NCBI GenBank assembly: GCA_019321725.1
Contig: CM033119.1
Location: 18,426,694 to 18,490,693 of the forward strand
Reading direction: 5' to 3'
DNA: 64,000 nt
Source: Paulownia fortunei
Taxonomy: Eukaryota > Streptophyta > Magnoliopsida > Lamiales > Paulowniaceae
Within the stretch, counting starts at the first letter, position 1; every line of letters starts with the position of its first letter. The position numbers were made by a program, and so were the translations under genes. Positions 29,126 to 43,500 of the stretch are shown piece after piece. Below the pieces are notes generated by a model that was not told the DNA's origin, did not search any database, and saw only the letters and a program-made list of their open reading frames with translations.

Positions 29126-30172
29126 ATAAATAAATAAAAGAAAAGGGTAATTATTTATAATATATAAATGAGGTGGTGGGGTCTCTTTTTTTCTTTGGCT
29201 CGCATTTCTATTTATGCTACGGCAATTTCTAAGTAATATTATCCTCAAGAGGAGAAAAAAAATTGTATTTTTCATAATTTTGTTATTATATACATATTAT
29301 TATTTGTGCAATAAAATTACATTATCTTTTTGTGTGGCTCTTGTTTCGAGTATAAATAATACGAATAAATATAAAATATTTTCTAATTTCATTGTGTATT
29401 TTTTGTGTTTTATAATTCGCAAAATTGATAAAAAAACGAATCATTTATGAAAGAATTATACAAAAAAATTTGCATAATATTTATATTTTTATTGTTGCTA
29501 AAATTTTAAAAATAAAATTTATTTTATTTTTATACGTTACAACATTTACTGCTTCAAACTGTATCCAACAAACATAAAATACAAAAAATATCAATTTATT
29601 TAGGTCGGTATAAGAGAATTTTAATGTAAATATAGATGATTTTAGATTATTATTTCATTCATCTTAATTAAAAAATCAATAATTCACATTCATCGTCATA
29701 AATAATATATTCACAATAAGCGTAACCGAATTTAGGGCTATTATTAATTAATTAATTAAACTATTTTTTTATTAAATAATTTAATTATTCTATTTTTACA
29801 AATTTCTAACTAATTATGAACAACGTGTCGAAACCTAGGACTATAAAATTTTCATAATACCAACAATAATTAAAAAAATAAGAAAAATCTAGATATGAGA
29901 TAATTTGATATTATCAAGAATCAAATATTTTAATTATCGATAAATAAAATATAAGAGGATCAAATTTTTTCAAGAAGTTCAAATAATTACATTCCAAGAT
30001 ATATTTATGAAATACAAAAAATGTGGGCGATTTCAGAAAATATTTTTTGTGGTGAAGATTCTTATATCCTACTCTAAAATAAAAATCTAATAAAATTTAA
30101 TAAAAAAATGAAAGAAATAAATAAATAGTGATATAATAAATGAGGATGTGATGAAGCCATATATACTAGTTC

Positions 30173-30350
30173 CTTATCCTGGTTTTGGAGTTTATCCCGA
30201 GCTACTGTGTGGCGGTTATCAATCTAACCGGTAGGATCTTGTCACGTGACAACTGCCTAGAAAGACGTGCCGGGATAAGAAGCATCCCTTAATGGGCTGG
30301 TTGAGGCAATTGTAGACTGATGATTAGCATGGGCCGCCGATTCATCGGGG
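30173..30350. promoter_or_regulatory. GC-richer island with G-box and I-box motifs upstream of catalase
   Basis: Within AT-rich DNA about 1.1-1.3 kb before the catalase ATG lies a block with CTTATC at 30173, a palindromic GTCACGTGAC holding a CACGTG G-box at 30243-30248, and GATAAG at 30274-30279. G-box plus GATAAG (I-box) pairs are known from light- and clock-regulated plant promoters. It may be a distal catalase control region, but distance and function are inferred only. Confidence 0.35.
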
Positions 30351-30500
30351 CCCACAACATTGTTCTGTTTTTATTTAATTTAATTTTCAATAAAATAAGT
30401 GCAATTCCTAGGATCAGAATCGGTAATACGAATAATCATAATTATTTTGGGATGGAAATTGAGTGGATTTAAAATCAAATTCATTCTGAATTTAGTTCGC

Positions 30501-30780
30501 TTAATATTGATTTTTGTTATTATAAACAAATTAAAGAAGAATTTTAAATTTTTTATTTTTAAATTCGCTTCGTCACGAATTCATCTTATTTATTTATTTT
30601 TAATTTATTATATATATGTGTGTAATATTTTTAAATATATAATTTTTTTTAATATTGATTTTTATTATTATAAATAGGTTGAGAGAGCATTTTGAATTTT
30701 TTTTTTCAAATTCGCTTTATTACGAATTCATTCCATTTAATTCTTTTAGTTTATTATATATATATATATATATATATTAA
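30501..30780. repeat. Degenerate tandem duplication, period about 148 bp
   Basis: Both units start TTAATATTGATTTTT and continue through a TTCAAATTCGCTT-like segment and CACGAATTCAT/TACGAATTCAT. The second unit ends in a TA microsatellite. Confidence 0.7.
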
Positions 30781-31576
30781 ATAATAATACGGATCTAACG
30801 GATCAACGTATGAATTTGGGATAAATTTGAATCCTAAATTTTTTTTGATAAACTCGTTTCAGACCCACTCTAAATTCGGACGTTGATTTTGCATATGATC
30901 AATCACACAAAGGTCCTACTAAATTGTGATTTGGTGATTGGGGTTTGGCTATTTAGGCATGATCAATCACACGAGGGTCCTGTTACTTTGATTTTGTGAT
31001 TGTCCCGGGTCCTATGGTCCCAAAACCTTTTAATAATAATATTCAAAAATGATAATGTAAATTGGACAATGGATAGGTTAGTTTGAAGCTTTATTTTATT
31101 TTTTTTATAAAAATATATTTCATTTAGTTATGTACAAATATTGATTTTATTAATATTATCCTATATATATATATATATTTGGCTTCACAGAGTTGGAAAG
31201 ATGGAAAATTTTAAACACATGTTTAGTTTTAATATTTTTCAAAAAATAAAGTGCACGTAAAAATGATAATTTATAGTTACTGGGTTTCACTATTTTCTTT
31301 CTATGTCCCATTAATCAAAATACATTGTAAAAAAAATTGCTATTTGGTCTTATTACCTTTTTAATTTGTGTTAGGATAAAATGAGTAACTATTATTTTAT
31401 TTAGTTAGTTATTTATAAATTAATATAATATCATATCATATCAAAACATTAATGATATGAGTTATATTTTTACAAAGTAAAAATCTTAAAATTCAAAAAT
31501 ATCAATCATATTCTAAGGCAGCATCTGGAAAGCCTTAAAAATGAAAATAAATTACTGTGTTTCTTAAAAAAAAAGT

Positions 31577-31607
31577 GGGTGGGGTGGGTGGGGGTGGGGG
31601 TGGGTGG
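31577..31607 (+). other. G-quadruplex-forming sequence
   Basis: Seven runs of at least three G separated by single T or short T-containing loops within about 31 bases. This meets the standard G3+ quadruplex pattern and stands alone in AT-rich intergenic DNA. Confidence 0.7.
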
Positions 31608-34522
31608 CGCAAAATAAACAAACTTTAAATGATTTCATAATATAGAATGAAAAAGATGCTTTGGAAAATGAATACAAGCACGTGCACTACGAGACGTGAC
31701 GCAAAGATATGGATGATTTTCTATGAACATTATTAATCTTACGTGTTCAAGTTGACAATAAATTATACTTTTCTTTTCTTTTCTTTTTTGTATCAAAGCT
31801 TTAATTGAATAATAAAGTTAAACAATGTAAAATATAAAAGCTTATTTATTTTTCATCTTCTTTTTCTTTTTTGGGCACAACCATGTGCAAAATTTGCTTG
31901 ACCAAAACAACAATTTGTACTCACCATAAAAAAAAATATGGTTTAAACCTACTTTTTACCTTCAAAAATTTTGCCGGTACGACACAGTAATGAATAATTG
32001 AGGAAAAATACAATAGGTAGTAAGTTCAATTCTTTTTCAGAGGGAGGAGCGTCGTGTGTTTATTAACCCCTCTGAGGATTCCGTTCACACTTAAAATGGG
32101 TTCAAAGGAATAAAATAATCAATACGAACGTTCGGTTCGAATGCGAGCTGCTTGTCTATCAAATTTATCGGATGGGGAAAATCGATTCTCTTAGTCTACC
32201 AAATTTACCGGATGATCGAAATAGGGAAAAGATCGATTCTCCCACACGATTAGTTTGGTGCCCAAAGAGTTCTGAAAAATTGAGCATATAAAAAATAAAA
32301 TTATAAAATGACGGTGTCTAAATAATTCTGAAAATCTACGATTTTAGTAAAATGGAGGAACAAAACAAAGAGGAGAGAGAACAAAAATCTGGCAATTTGA
32401 GGCTGCTATTTTAGAAGAAGTTACCAAAATTCCTAGAAATTGGCTTCAAGTTGTAGAATTTGGTGTGGTTGTTTCAATTGCTATGTGTACAATTTGACTA
32501 CCACATCCCCAATAAAATTCTCAAAATTTGGTCTAATATTTTTTTATTTCACAATACAAATATCTTCAATTAAATTTGTTGGAAGTATTAACAATAGACT
32601 TTTGTTTTGTAAGTACGATATTTTAAGAAAAATATAAATATGCACGTTATATGTATTTAAGGCTAAAATTAAAAATATTTACAGATAAACTATTATTTGT
32701 GAGCATTGCAAACACAGAAATAAGATTTCTATTATGAATGATATTTTTTTAAATGAAAAATTACTCAAATATGTAAAAAGTATTTAATCCTTGCAACATT
32801 ATTTAATAAAAAAAGTATTATCCCCTTTTGCTCTTATTTCAAATTAACTTTGTTAATTGCAAACCAACCTTAAAAGGTCTCTATTTCATATCCATTATAT
32901 CCATATATTTTCTAATCAAACTATTTTAATAAAAACTTGTAACTAGATATAAGGTATAGACTTATCTTCAAATCTTCTATTTTAGAAAAAGAGATCAACA
33001 ATAATATAGTTTTCAAAATTAGATTGAACTGGTCAGTTCAACGAATAACAGTAATCAATTCAATTTGATTAACTATAAATAATAATTAAAAAAATTGATC
33101 AAAAACCAATATTTTTTTTAAAATTTAAATATAAACTTGATATTTGGTTATATGTATATGATTATTTAAATTTTAAATTTTGTTAGATGTATTTTTTATT
33201 GATATTTAAAATTTAGTATATAATAATTAGTTTGTTATATTATTATTTTACATAACACAATAAAAAAATAGTTAGTTTTTATTACATCGTCGGATCGATA
33301 CCAACGATTGAATCGATCCGACTAATTAAACAAAAGAACAACAACAAAAAATGATTTTGTCATAGATTTAATTACAAAAACACTGGATAATGCAACTAAA
33401 CAACAAAGTTCAAACAACACCACATCCCTACACAATACTTTATATTGTCACGAAGACAAAAATAGCAAGAATATTATTTAATCATTCAATTTTTTTATAC
33501 TATCTAAACCATAATTGATAAGGTCGAGAAAATAGCAAATGGAGAACTAAAATCCAAATTATGATAGTAATCGATTCAATTAAATCACACAAAAAAAAAA
33601 TTGTAATACATCAGATGGCCTTATAAGATACAAACTTCTCATTTTGTCTTAATAGCTAACACTTTCATTAAATTTATTAATTTTTCAAATTTTTATTTTT
33701 AACTTCCTCAGTCAGTTAGTTATAAAGTAGATTAAGTTTGAAAAAAATTACTTATAAATAAAATAAAATTTATAATAAACCATAAATATATAATAAAACA
33801 AACCTTATAATTCAGTACAAGGGAAATGCACTTTTAATTCCAAATTGGTACCAAACTGTTTTGTGTAATGCGATTTTAATTTGAATTTTCAATCGCAGTT
33901 TTCTATAATAAATCAACAACAGCAATGCTGTGCAAGGTGATTCGAACAGTTTTTCAAATTTTTTGATCTGCCATAATCATGAGTTATCCTCATGCAATTG
34001 GACTGGAAACTTGGTACTATTAGAACGCTGTTATCCTAAAAATAAAAGGGGTTTTTCTAAATTTCGTAAAAAAAAAAATAATAAATTAAAACAAACAAGC
34101 AAACACAAATGTTAAGTCCTTTCATTACAAGGGACATAAAAGGAAAACAATATATTTTGATAATCAAGAAACATTGCACATATAGATGATTGAAATGGCT
34201 CGCTTTGAGACAAGGGTATATGAGACTTTTCACAACAAAAATTGGTATATTTCCAAGGGTAACCATGCAAATGCAAAAATTGCAATTAAGATTGAAATTG
34301 CAAGTACACAAATTTTTCTCTTACCTTCTGAAAAGGAACAAATGTAAAGCAACTTTACAATTGGACAACATTATCAAAGTAAGTTCTCTACCTATTTGTA
34401 CATGCAATTGAGCTATATCTAAGAAATTTTTCGCAAAAAAAAAGGAAAAAAGGGAAGAAGAAAAAGAAGACGAGGACTGTGTTCCCTACAAAAAAGCAGC
34501 TTTCTAATGCATCGACGTTAGA

Positions 34523-37500
34523 TTAAAATTGTGATGATGTAGAGGGCCGATCCTCTTGCTTCTCTATGAGCACGCACCTTGATGGTGGACCAAACATGCT
34601 CAATATTACCTGAAAAACCGAGACATGAGTTAAAGGCAGGAATCATCGTTCCAGATTCAGAAGATGGATCCTTCAAATTTTATTTCGCTGACAGAGAGTT
34701 AGTAAGATTTATGGCTGATGTCATGAAAATTTCCATGGAGGAAAAGGCTGTATGCATTGATATCCAACTACTAGAGATAGGGCTAGAGCGGCAGGTGGTT
34801 GCTTGGAGATCAGCTATACGTGTTTATTCCAGTGTTTGTATAGATTAAAGGGTAGAAAAAAGCACGTTGAATGACCTCCTGGTTTTATCCAAAAGTTCAT
34901 TGATGAAACGGATGAACAGATATGAAGGATATAGATCTTACCGGTAAAAAGACTAGCCCATGCAAGAAACCGAGAAGCACCAAAGCAAGATACATTTTGA
35001 AATAGTAAACCTGCAAGGCAGAGAATGAAGTTAGAAGTAGAAAAAAATGGCTCTTCTGATGTATATCTATTAGTGGGCAAGATCAGAGACCACAAAAACT
35101 TCTGTCCTTGAAAAGCAAAGAACGAGCACTCCAACTAGCTTTGTGAGTGTGATTCCACTGCAATGAAAAAGTGAAGAGAGTTTTTGTAAGTTGAACAGTT
35201 GAATGTTGATGGAATCAAGTCTTCTTCTTCAACAGAGATTTTCCATCTACGTCGATAACTAATATGTTTGATAAAGTTAATGGATAAAGCTCGTATCTAG
35301 TGTTTAGATCTTTTTGCCTTTAGGCTTGTAGAGAGGTGGAAGAATATGAATTCATCTTTGACATGATCGTGAAGGGTTTTTCTCTACATGATGGACAAAG
35401 CAGTTGCAATTGTTTAAGAGTGTCGGGATTGAAGAATTTGAGAACTAACGATATATTTCAAATCAATTGCACGATAATTTTGAATTATTAGCTACCATTT
35501 CGAACTACTTTTAGTCCTTAGCTTCAAATCACTCCCTTAAATCCAAATCCTCTAATCCAAGTGCAACCAAAAGGAATGAAACTGTAACAAAAATACTTGA
35601 TTGAGATAGAGAGATATGGTTAGGATAACTAGTTGTTTCTCCATATCCAGATAACTAGCTAGTAACTAGTTGTTTTTCTATGCCAAGATAACAGCCTACC
35701 GCATGCACGTCCGAAAATACTTGTCCAAGGTTAAAAAGTGAAGCACTGAGTTTTTAAGTGTTAATGTGCCCCTCAATAGAATCAGTGCTGTGTAAAAGTT
35801 TCCGTATAACTTTCCATTAAGCATTATCTCTTCATTTTAACAGCATAATTCAAGAGGTTACTGTTATGGGAGAGAGAGAAATCTGGCAAGTAGGGTAGTG
35901 TCTAGAGTTTCTTTTTATCCTATTCAAATTTAGCTAAGATGGTCTTCCAAGGGTGGATAAAGTTACATTCAAGAGAAAATCAACTAGACAAAAGTAAATA
36001 GAAGGGAAAACTCAAACCTGAATACAGAAGCCCCCATTGTCGTCAGAGCTTCCTTCATCCGTTGATTCCTATCTCCGCTGGTCACCTGACATAAGAACAT
36101 AAAATCCGTGGATCATTAGATCAACAATATTACATGAAGCTATCTATATTTTGTTTAAGCATACGAGCAAGTTGCAAATAATCCCGATTAACCCACCTTA
36201 CCTTCTTCAAGTTGAAGGCTTGATACAATCTTTATGTGAAAAAATAAAAAGATTCATACAATCTTTTATGTGATGAGCTAGAATCCCTAATAGTGGATGG
36301 ATGATGAAACATAATCTGGCCACAAAACATAATGATTCCAAACACATACTATATTAACGAAAATGCATGGTTCTTTGGGGGTTTAAGTATTGAAAAGGCA
36401 TGTTTATGGGGGTTTAAGTATTGAAAAGGCATGTTTACTAATATATTCCAAAGAATTTTTGTCCACTCTTAGTTGGCCCCAATTTTTTCCTATATATTAA
36501 ATAAAGCAACAAAAACAGTACCTATGCCCCAGCTGAAAAAGATGATTATACAACAGTATGACAAAACCTTATTGAGAATAAGACGAGAAATCTGACCAAG
36601 AAAGCATGCGTTATGTGCACGCAGAACTCAACAGCAATACCAACTGACATCACAAGGTTCACAACTGACAAAGCATTCAGCTGGATATTTAGGATCGCCA
36701 TTACACCCTGAAGAGTGCCATTTCATCAATGAAAATGAGTTAGAACTTCAAACCTTGTTTCAAAGGGTATATGACCTTTGCAAATCATCAGCAAGAAACA
36801 AAACGTACCAAAAGATCCACAACGATCATTGCCAAAACAAGTAGAATTATTGTTGAAGTCCACAAACTAAACATGAAAAGAGATAAAAATAAGAACTGAA
36901 TTAAGTGCAATCATTTTCACGAAGGAATAAGGTTGCTATTACATTAGCAAGGGTAAATTACTGACCTGCATGTGATAACTAAGCAAACAACGAAAACCGC
37001 ACCTGTTAAGTTATAAAAATCTTGATATCTTAGAGATGGGCAAGAAGAAATGGGCATAGAAGTGAATGTCAAGTAAAAAAGTGACAGAATGATTACAAGA
37101 ATATCACTTAACATTTAGCAATGACTACTCTTAGAATTGACAGAAATTTCTTTTTCTTTGGGTTTTTCTAAATATGATACATTCACATCATTCAGTATAT
37201 CACAATATCAAAAGACTAATTGAGTACAATGGTCGTAAATTAAAGCTTGCATCAAATTAAAAGGAACAACTATGAAAGTTGACTAATTAAAAGGGCTTCA
37301 ACTGAAGACCTCTTATTTATAGAGTCTTGGGGCCTTATCTTTATCACTAGGACAAGGCCTCATTAGCTAGAAATTTCTTAATTGAGATGTAAAATGTGGG
37401 ATCTGATCAGGATGGGAGTCGGCAGAGTAGATATTTTCTGGTTATGGTGACAATTGGTACAATTGGGACATGAAACCCCTTTTAAAACTGCTGATAGTAC

Positions 37501-40500
37501 GAGACTGCATTATGTACTCACTGAATCATGTTTAATTAGTGAAACCACACTTGTGTGGGAAGGCCTAGTTTAAGACTGCATTATGGACTTACTGAATCAT
37601 CTGAAGTTAGTGAACCACAATTGAGAATTCATGTCAATAACACACGGGAAGAGCTTCTGATGAGTGGATAAAGTTCTGTGGTTACCTTCCTATTTGGTTA
37701 GAATTACAAGGAAGGCTTTTAGAAGAGACTTTTCCTTATTTATGTGCATAAGTTTGTATGCTTCAACCCTAGAGTAAACATAGTTGCTCTCTTCTGGCTA
37801 GCTTGTTGTAATTGGTTCGCAACTAAACAGAAAATAACCAAATGGCATATGATTGGTCATGCAGCTTATGGGTTCGGTAGTGGAGCAGCTGAATCCAGGA
37901 AATTTGATGGTTGTTTTACTGCTTCAATATGGTTTGATATCCTCCAGCTACACAGTAACATAGAACATCATGCAGCTCGGATTCTGATCTACACTGGCCA
38001 TGCAAAAAACAGCTAGAGTGAAGAGACTACATGGATTGAAGAATCCCCTTCTAATATGCAGTAAAAAATCAATGAGGTAAATATCACAAGTCAGAGCAAT
38101 TGTATCAACTGGTTAACAGCAGCTGTATTATGGAGGAAAATTTCACAGCCGAAAACTTGGGAACTATGTATTTGGGGTTGAGATTGCCTTGGGACCTCCA
38201 AATAATGCTTCTGAGTCTAGATAAGATATTTGAAGCAGGCGATTTCCACTTCCCATGAATATGTTAGATAGGCCTGTCTTGACTCACTGGAGTTCACTCT
38301 GTACTGATGTTTCATATCAATTTCGCATAAAATAGCACTCTTCCTTAATCTACTACTAGAGCTTTGAGACATACCCTAAGTAAAGTTAGATGCCCATAGT
38401 TACTTTCCACTCATACCACGGAACACTACACAAAACAAGATAAATGAAGTGCAGCCAAGTAATACAACCAATTGATAACTCTTTCTCTAAACCATCATGG
38501 CGATCTCGTGGGACATGATATACATATCTTAGTAGTTAATGTAAATCAAGCAATGACTCCTAAAATAAAAGGCATGCTGGCTAATCTATGACTTCGCAAA
38601 AAATAAAGAAACATAATCTTTAGAGAAAATTGATCATCAGACAAGATCAATATGAAAGTTAAGTGCACCTGCCCAATCGATAGAAAAAGCAAAAGAACTA
38701 ACCAATAGCTATAGCGAGGTTGATCAGAGCTGTCTTCCATATATTAAGGTACTGCTCGAAGAACATATAAAACACGGCGTATGGAAAGATGTCAATCTGC
38801 AGCAGAGAAATTAAATGTCAGCATAATGCAAATAGCATGGTATGCATGCTTCTAGAATAGATTATGCTCTTCGGTGATTGTATATTTGCTCACTCGAGAT
38901 TGAAAGTGCGCTAGAGAGCGTACACACACACACACACACACGGCAGCGAGGGAGGGGTAGGTGGGTAGGATAGTAGGAGGGAAGGCAAGATCAAAAAGTT
39001 TGTTGAGCAATATCACAAGATATTAATGGAACAGCATTTTTGCCAGTATCACTGATTACCGTATTTCTTAAAGTAGGAGATTCTCTAGGACTGCATACAC
39101 ATATTTACACGACACAACAAAATGAAGTTGAAAAATAATTTAGTGCAAATGCAGCAGAACCAAAGAAAGCAGAACAGAACCAGCAGAACTTTAATATCAG
39201 GGTTATCTCAGAAAAAAGGATAAACATGGACTTCAGTCAGAAACCAAGAGTAAAAATGGAGAGAAAGGACCAAATTCAGACCACACAGCTTTGAGAATAA
39301 ATTCTCAAACTAGTTATACCCGAGGTCCAACTCTTCTCCAGAACAATTACCTTTAAAGAATCAGACATCTTTGAACTAAAATCTCGTGCAGCCCTCATTG
39401 AGTTGACATAGTCAGCCTGAAAACAATACAATTTAAAAATAGTTGCCATTCATACACATGAAAGTTCGAACAATGTACCAGGACAAAAAGATTGTGATAA
39501 AAACTTCCCCAACAACGATGTACCTGTTTATTAAGGGGTGTGTGATATGTTCGAAATGCTGATGCTCGAATGATTCCATCCTCATAGCCTAATGACACAT
39601 GGAAATATTTTCACCAATTTCAGAGAGAGCAAGAAATTATGGTTTTTCTAGGCTAGTCAATTGGATGTGAGATTCCTAAAGATTGACTAAATTTCCACCT
39701 GTGAGCTCAACACTGCTTGTATATGCCCCATTTCCACCCTTTGCACAATCAGCAGAGGGTAAAGCACTGAGGAACCATGGCAGCTTGTCCCTGAATTGTG
39801 TCGTGGATGGACGATCATTTTGTAACTCCGAGTGACGGAAACACTGAAAAATTCCAATGTTAGTCACTATTCAATCAAAACCAAGTCAATGATCATTATC
39901 CCCACTAATTTCTTCATTTCCATTTATTCTTTACTTATTATTTATTTAATTATTTATTTATAATTGTTTATTTATTTATTCTTGGGTTGGGGGGTTGAAG
40001 GGGGCACAGATACATGAGCATATCTTACTACTATGTTTCTTAGAGATTATTACCAAACTATAAGTAAAATTAAAAGATGCTCTAAAGTGGTTACAGTAAA
40101 TTAAGTAACACAAAAAAATCCCACAAGGATTAAGAGGGTTAGGTTACCGTTGTACAGTCCTGGCACACTGAGCTGAGTCCACAAGAACCACCACTTGATG
40201 AACAACAAGGGGGCTGTAAAAGTTGTTCTGTCAGATTATGAAAACCCTTGATATGTATTGTGAAGATACTTACAAACAACAAAAGAATAAGAGGATAAAT
40301 ATCACATAACTTTACAAATCCCAATCAGCTTCCCCAACAAATGCACATTATAAGGATTTGGTGACAAGCTAAACAACATAATTATTTTCTCACTAAATGT
40401 ACTAAGGTGGCAACTGAATAAATTCCTTTACCTAAAACCATACTGTTCTGGTTCTCTTTTTGTTAAATAGCACTTTGACATAACCATTCTATGACTTTTA

Positions 40501-43500
40501 GAATCTTAAAACAATTTATCTCAAGAAAACTAGCAATATTTCAGATCATAGTTGAATTATGAAAAGTCCTTAAAACCAATGAAATGTGAAGTTAACTGAT
40601 GAAAGAAACACTATTCACAGGCAATGTAATATCCAATAAAGAGTTTGAATATTTAAGATGAAATAACAAATAAAATATCTGCCCTAGTAATTGTATAGGG
40701 GACCTGATCATCAGGAGGACAATAGCTCCCATTTGTGAATTTCCTACAACACCCAAAAGCTTCAGGAGATAGCCAAACAAGAAAATCATCAAGCCATGAA
40801 GCTGCGGGTTTAGATATATAACTTGACTCTGGTACTAAAGATGCTCTTGCAATCTGCAGGAAATTTCAAGTTAGAAGTAATTTCGAAAGGAAATCAAACC
40901 TATGCAGGCATGTAAATTAGAGATAATTCTATGATCGAGGTATATGAACGAAATATAACTGACAAAAGTCAAGCAAAATACGCATAAAGAATAACAACCT
41001 AACATGCAACTGGAGTTCAATTTTCAAGAAAGTTACTTGTCAATTCTATTATCTAGCCTGTAGTTAGTTGACAAAATGCAATTGCAGAAACAGAGAAAAC
41101 AACACTTATATGTAGCATTTGTCTCAAAGACTGAAACTTCTACTGCAGTGAAGCATAAATAAGGAGTTTCTTCATGATTAGACTGAACAAAACCCCAATT
41201 CTACCCACTTTTATTATGTTATATCATTTAATGATACTCCTAAAACTTTCAGATGGACTGCCTCAGATTCCCATGTGCAAATCCCAGGAAAGAAATTGTC
41301 TTTGCTGTTTGATTATTAGAAGTTAGTGATTTCGGAAAACTTCCATAGAAATTCCAGAACAACTCTTGGTTCTTCCAAAGATAGTAATTCATTTACATTT
41401 AAAACAAAGATCCACTAGATTCAGTGTGAATAGTGCTCCAGCAATCCTCATCGAAGATCCCAAAATTTGACAAATTTGGTAAATGAACTTACATATCATC
41501 TCAGAATGGTATAGAAACATTGCATCCATTGGATTGAGAGGAGAGGAAAGAACAAGAAGAAAAGTTCATTGTAGTTAAAACAGGTCAAGCTTAGGCTCTC
41601 ACAAGTCATTATCTTGTCAAGATCTCTAATCAGCAGGAAAAGGCAATTCCAGAAAGGACCGAGAAACAGAGGCCTACAACTATCTGATATTCCAAAGCTT
41701 AAAAGTAGACTCTTCTTAATACAATAGTTTTACCTCATTTAGCAGAGAATTAGAATCACACTGGCTGATGGAACAGAGCTGGTTTGTATGTCTTGATTCG
41801 GAACTGGAGAAATGAAAAACATGAGCATGATAAGAAATTCATTACATGGATGAAATGCAAGTGTAATGGAATTTGAAGTTACACCAGAAAGTAACAGAGT
41901 TTCGTAAACAATAACCACAATGTTCTACATTTTACATGTTGCGTCTAAAAAAGGCATGGAAACACTAAATCATTGATTATTTCCCAGATAGAGGATGTAC
42001 ATCTCACTCCAGCAGTCAAACCTATTCTACAATATGGAGGAATCTTAGCATGCAAGGAAATATCCACAAGCCATTTTTCTCCTTTTTTATCCTTTCTGTT
42101 TTTGCTTTGAGGATGTCTGGGATAGTTGGATATTGCCTTGGACATATCATTCATGAATAAACATTATTTTTTTACAGCAACACATTCCCTGAAGAGAGAT
42201 AAAATGAAGTCGCAACAAATAATATCAAATCGAGGATGAATGGTAACAGAGTCCAAACAAAATACCTGAAATTGTAGTTTTGCACCACAAAGTAGAGTGG
42301 CGGACCAATTCTGAGATGTTCTGAGACATTATTAAAGTAACCCTGCAGGAAAGAAGATAATTACAGGCATCAGGTTTCGGAAGGATGACGAAAAGATATA
42401 CACTGTAAAACAAAAGTATTAAGCTATTAAGACCTGAAGATACGAGTCTCGAGGAAGAACAATTTGCTGTTCTAAACCAGGTTCAATTCTTGAACATAAC
42501 GCCTTCACAGGTCAATAAAGAATTTACTTTCCAATCACAAATGAAATAACTGCTAACATATATGGACCCATAACATTAACAGAATGGCAAAAGCTGTAGT
42601 GCAACAACTTACTATGCTTGCTAATGCAAATGCACCAAAAGCACAGACAACCAGCAGTTTTACACCCCAAAGGTTCAGAATGGGAGCATGAATTTCCTAG
42701 ACAAAGGGAAGCCAACAGTTATTACACGACAAAAGAAAGTAAATGATAGAGCTAACACAAAAATCATAAACCATAAGCCAAAAATAGGATTATATATCAA
42801 CTACATATTACCAATAACCAGATTTTGAAATCCATATGCTACTTTTTATTCTCCTTAAAGGCATCTAAAGTCCACATCACATATCACATATAAAAAGGTG
42901 GGGGAAGACATCTGTACTTATCCCGCTCTTTTACATCCTACACAAACTAAGAGTATAGTTCTTGAATCAGCCAGCTTTCTTAGCTTAGAACAGTTTCCAG
43001 GGAGATTATTATACAGACAACAAGGCCGTGCTTCCATCAGGAGGAAACAACTACATTATATTCATGAATAAATCAGTGCTCTAAGACAATCTTTTAGTTA
43101 CTTCCTGGTGAAGAAACGACCAAGTGAAATACTACATAGTTATAAAAAAAATAAGAGTTTTTTGAAGAATCATAGAAGCTTTGATATCCAAGCCAGCTGA
43201 CTTCTACTATTCACTAAAGACATTCCACGGTCTTCATGAGGATACCTATTACTTAGACATAAGAACAATAGTGATATAATATATTCACTAAACACATGCC
43301 AGAGTCTTCTCGAGGATACACATTAATGGACATACGAAAAAATAGTCATTTAATTAGACAAAAGAAACAATCGAGCTTATCTCTTACCTTCATATATCGA
43401 GCCAGCAGTCCAGGTTTCTGCTGATGACTGCCTACAATTTCACAAAGTTTGTTAGCTATGTGCCTTTATTATATCATAGGCACGCAATGAGAGCATGATA

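Larger units (their letters stand above)
29130..34522. other. Intergenic region between NPC1 3' end and catalase promoter
   Basis: About 5.4 kb, strongly AT-rich. It contains a GC-richer island at about 30170-30360 with G-box and GATAAG motifs, a 148-bp-period duplication at 30501-30780, a TA microsatellite at about 30752-30779 and a G-rich tract at 31577-31607. No gene is supported; the ORFs here are short and AT-driven. Confidence 0.65.

Noticed and set aside
30399..30677. 92-codon ORF rich in Ile, Phe, Tyr and Lys
   Set aside because: Composition is that of AT-rich DNA in any frame and it overlaps a tandem duplication.
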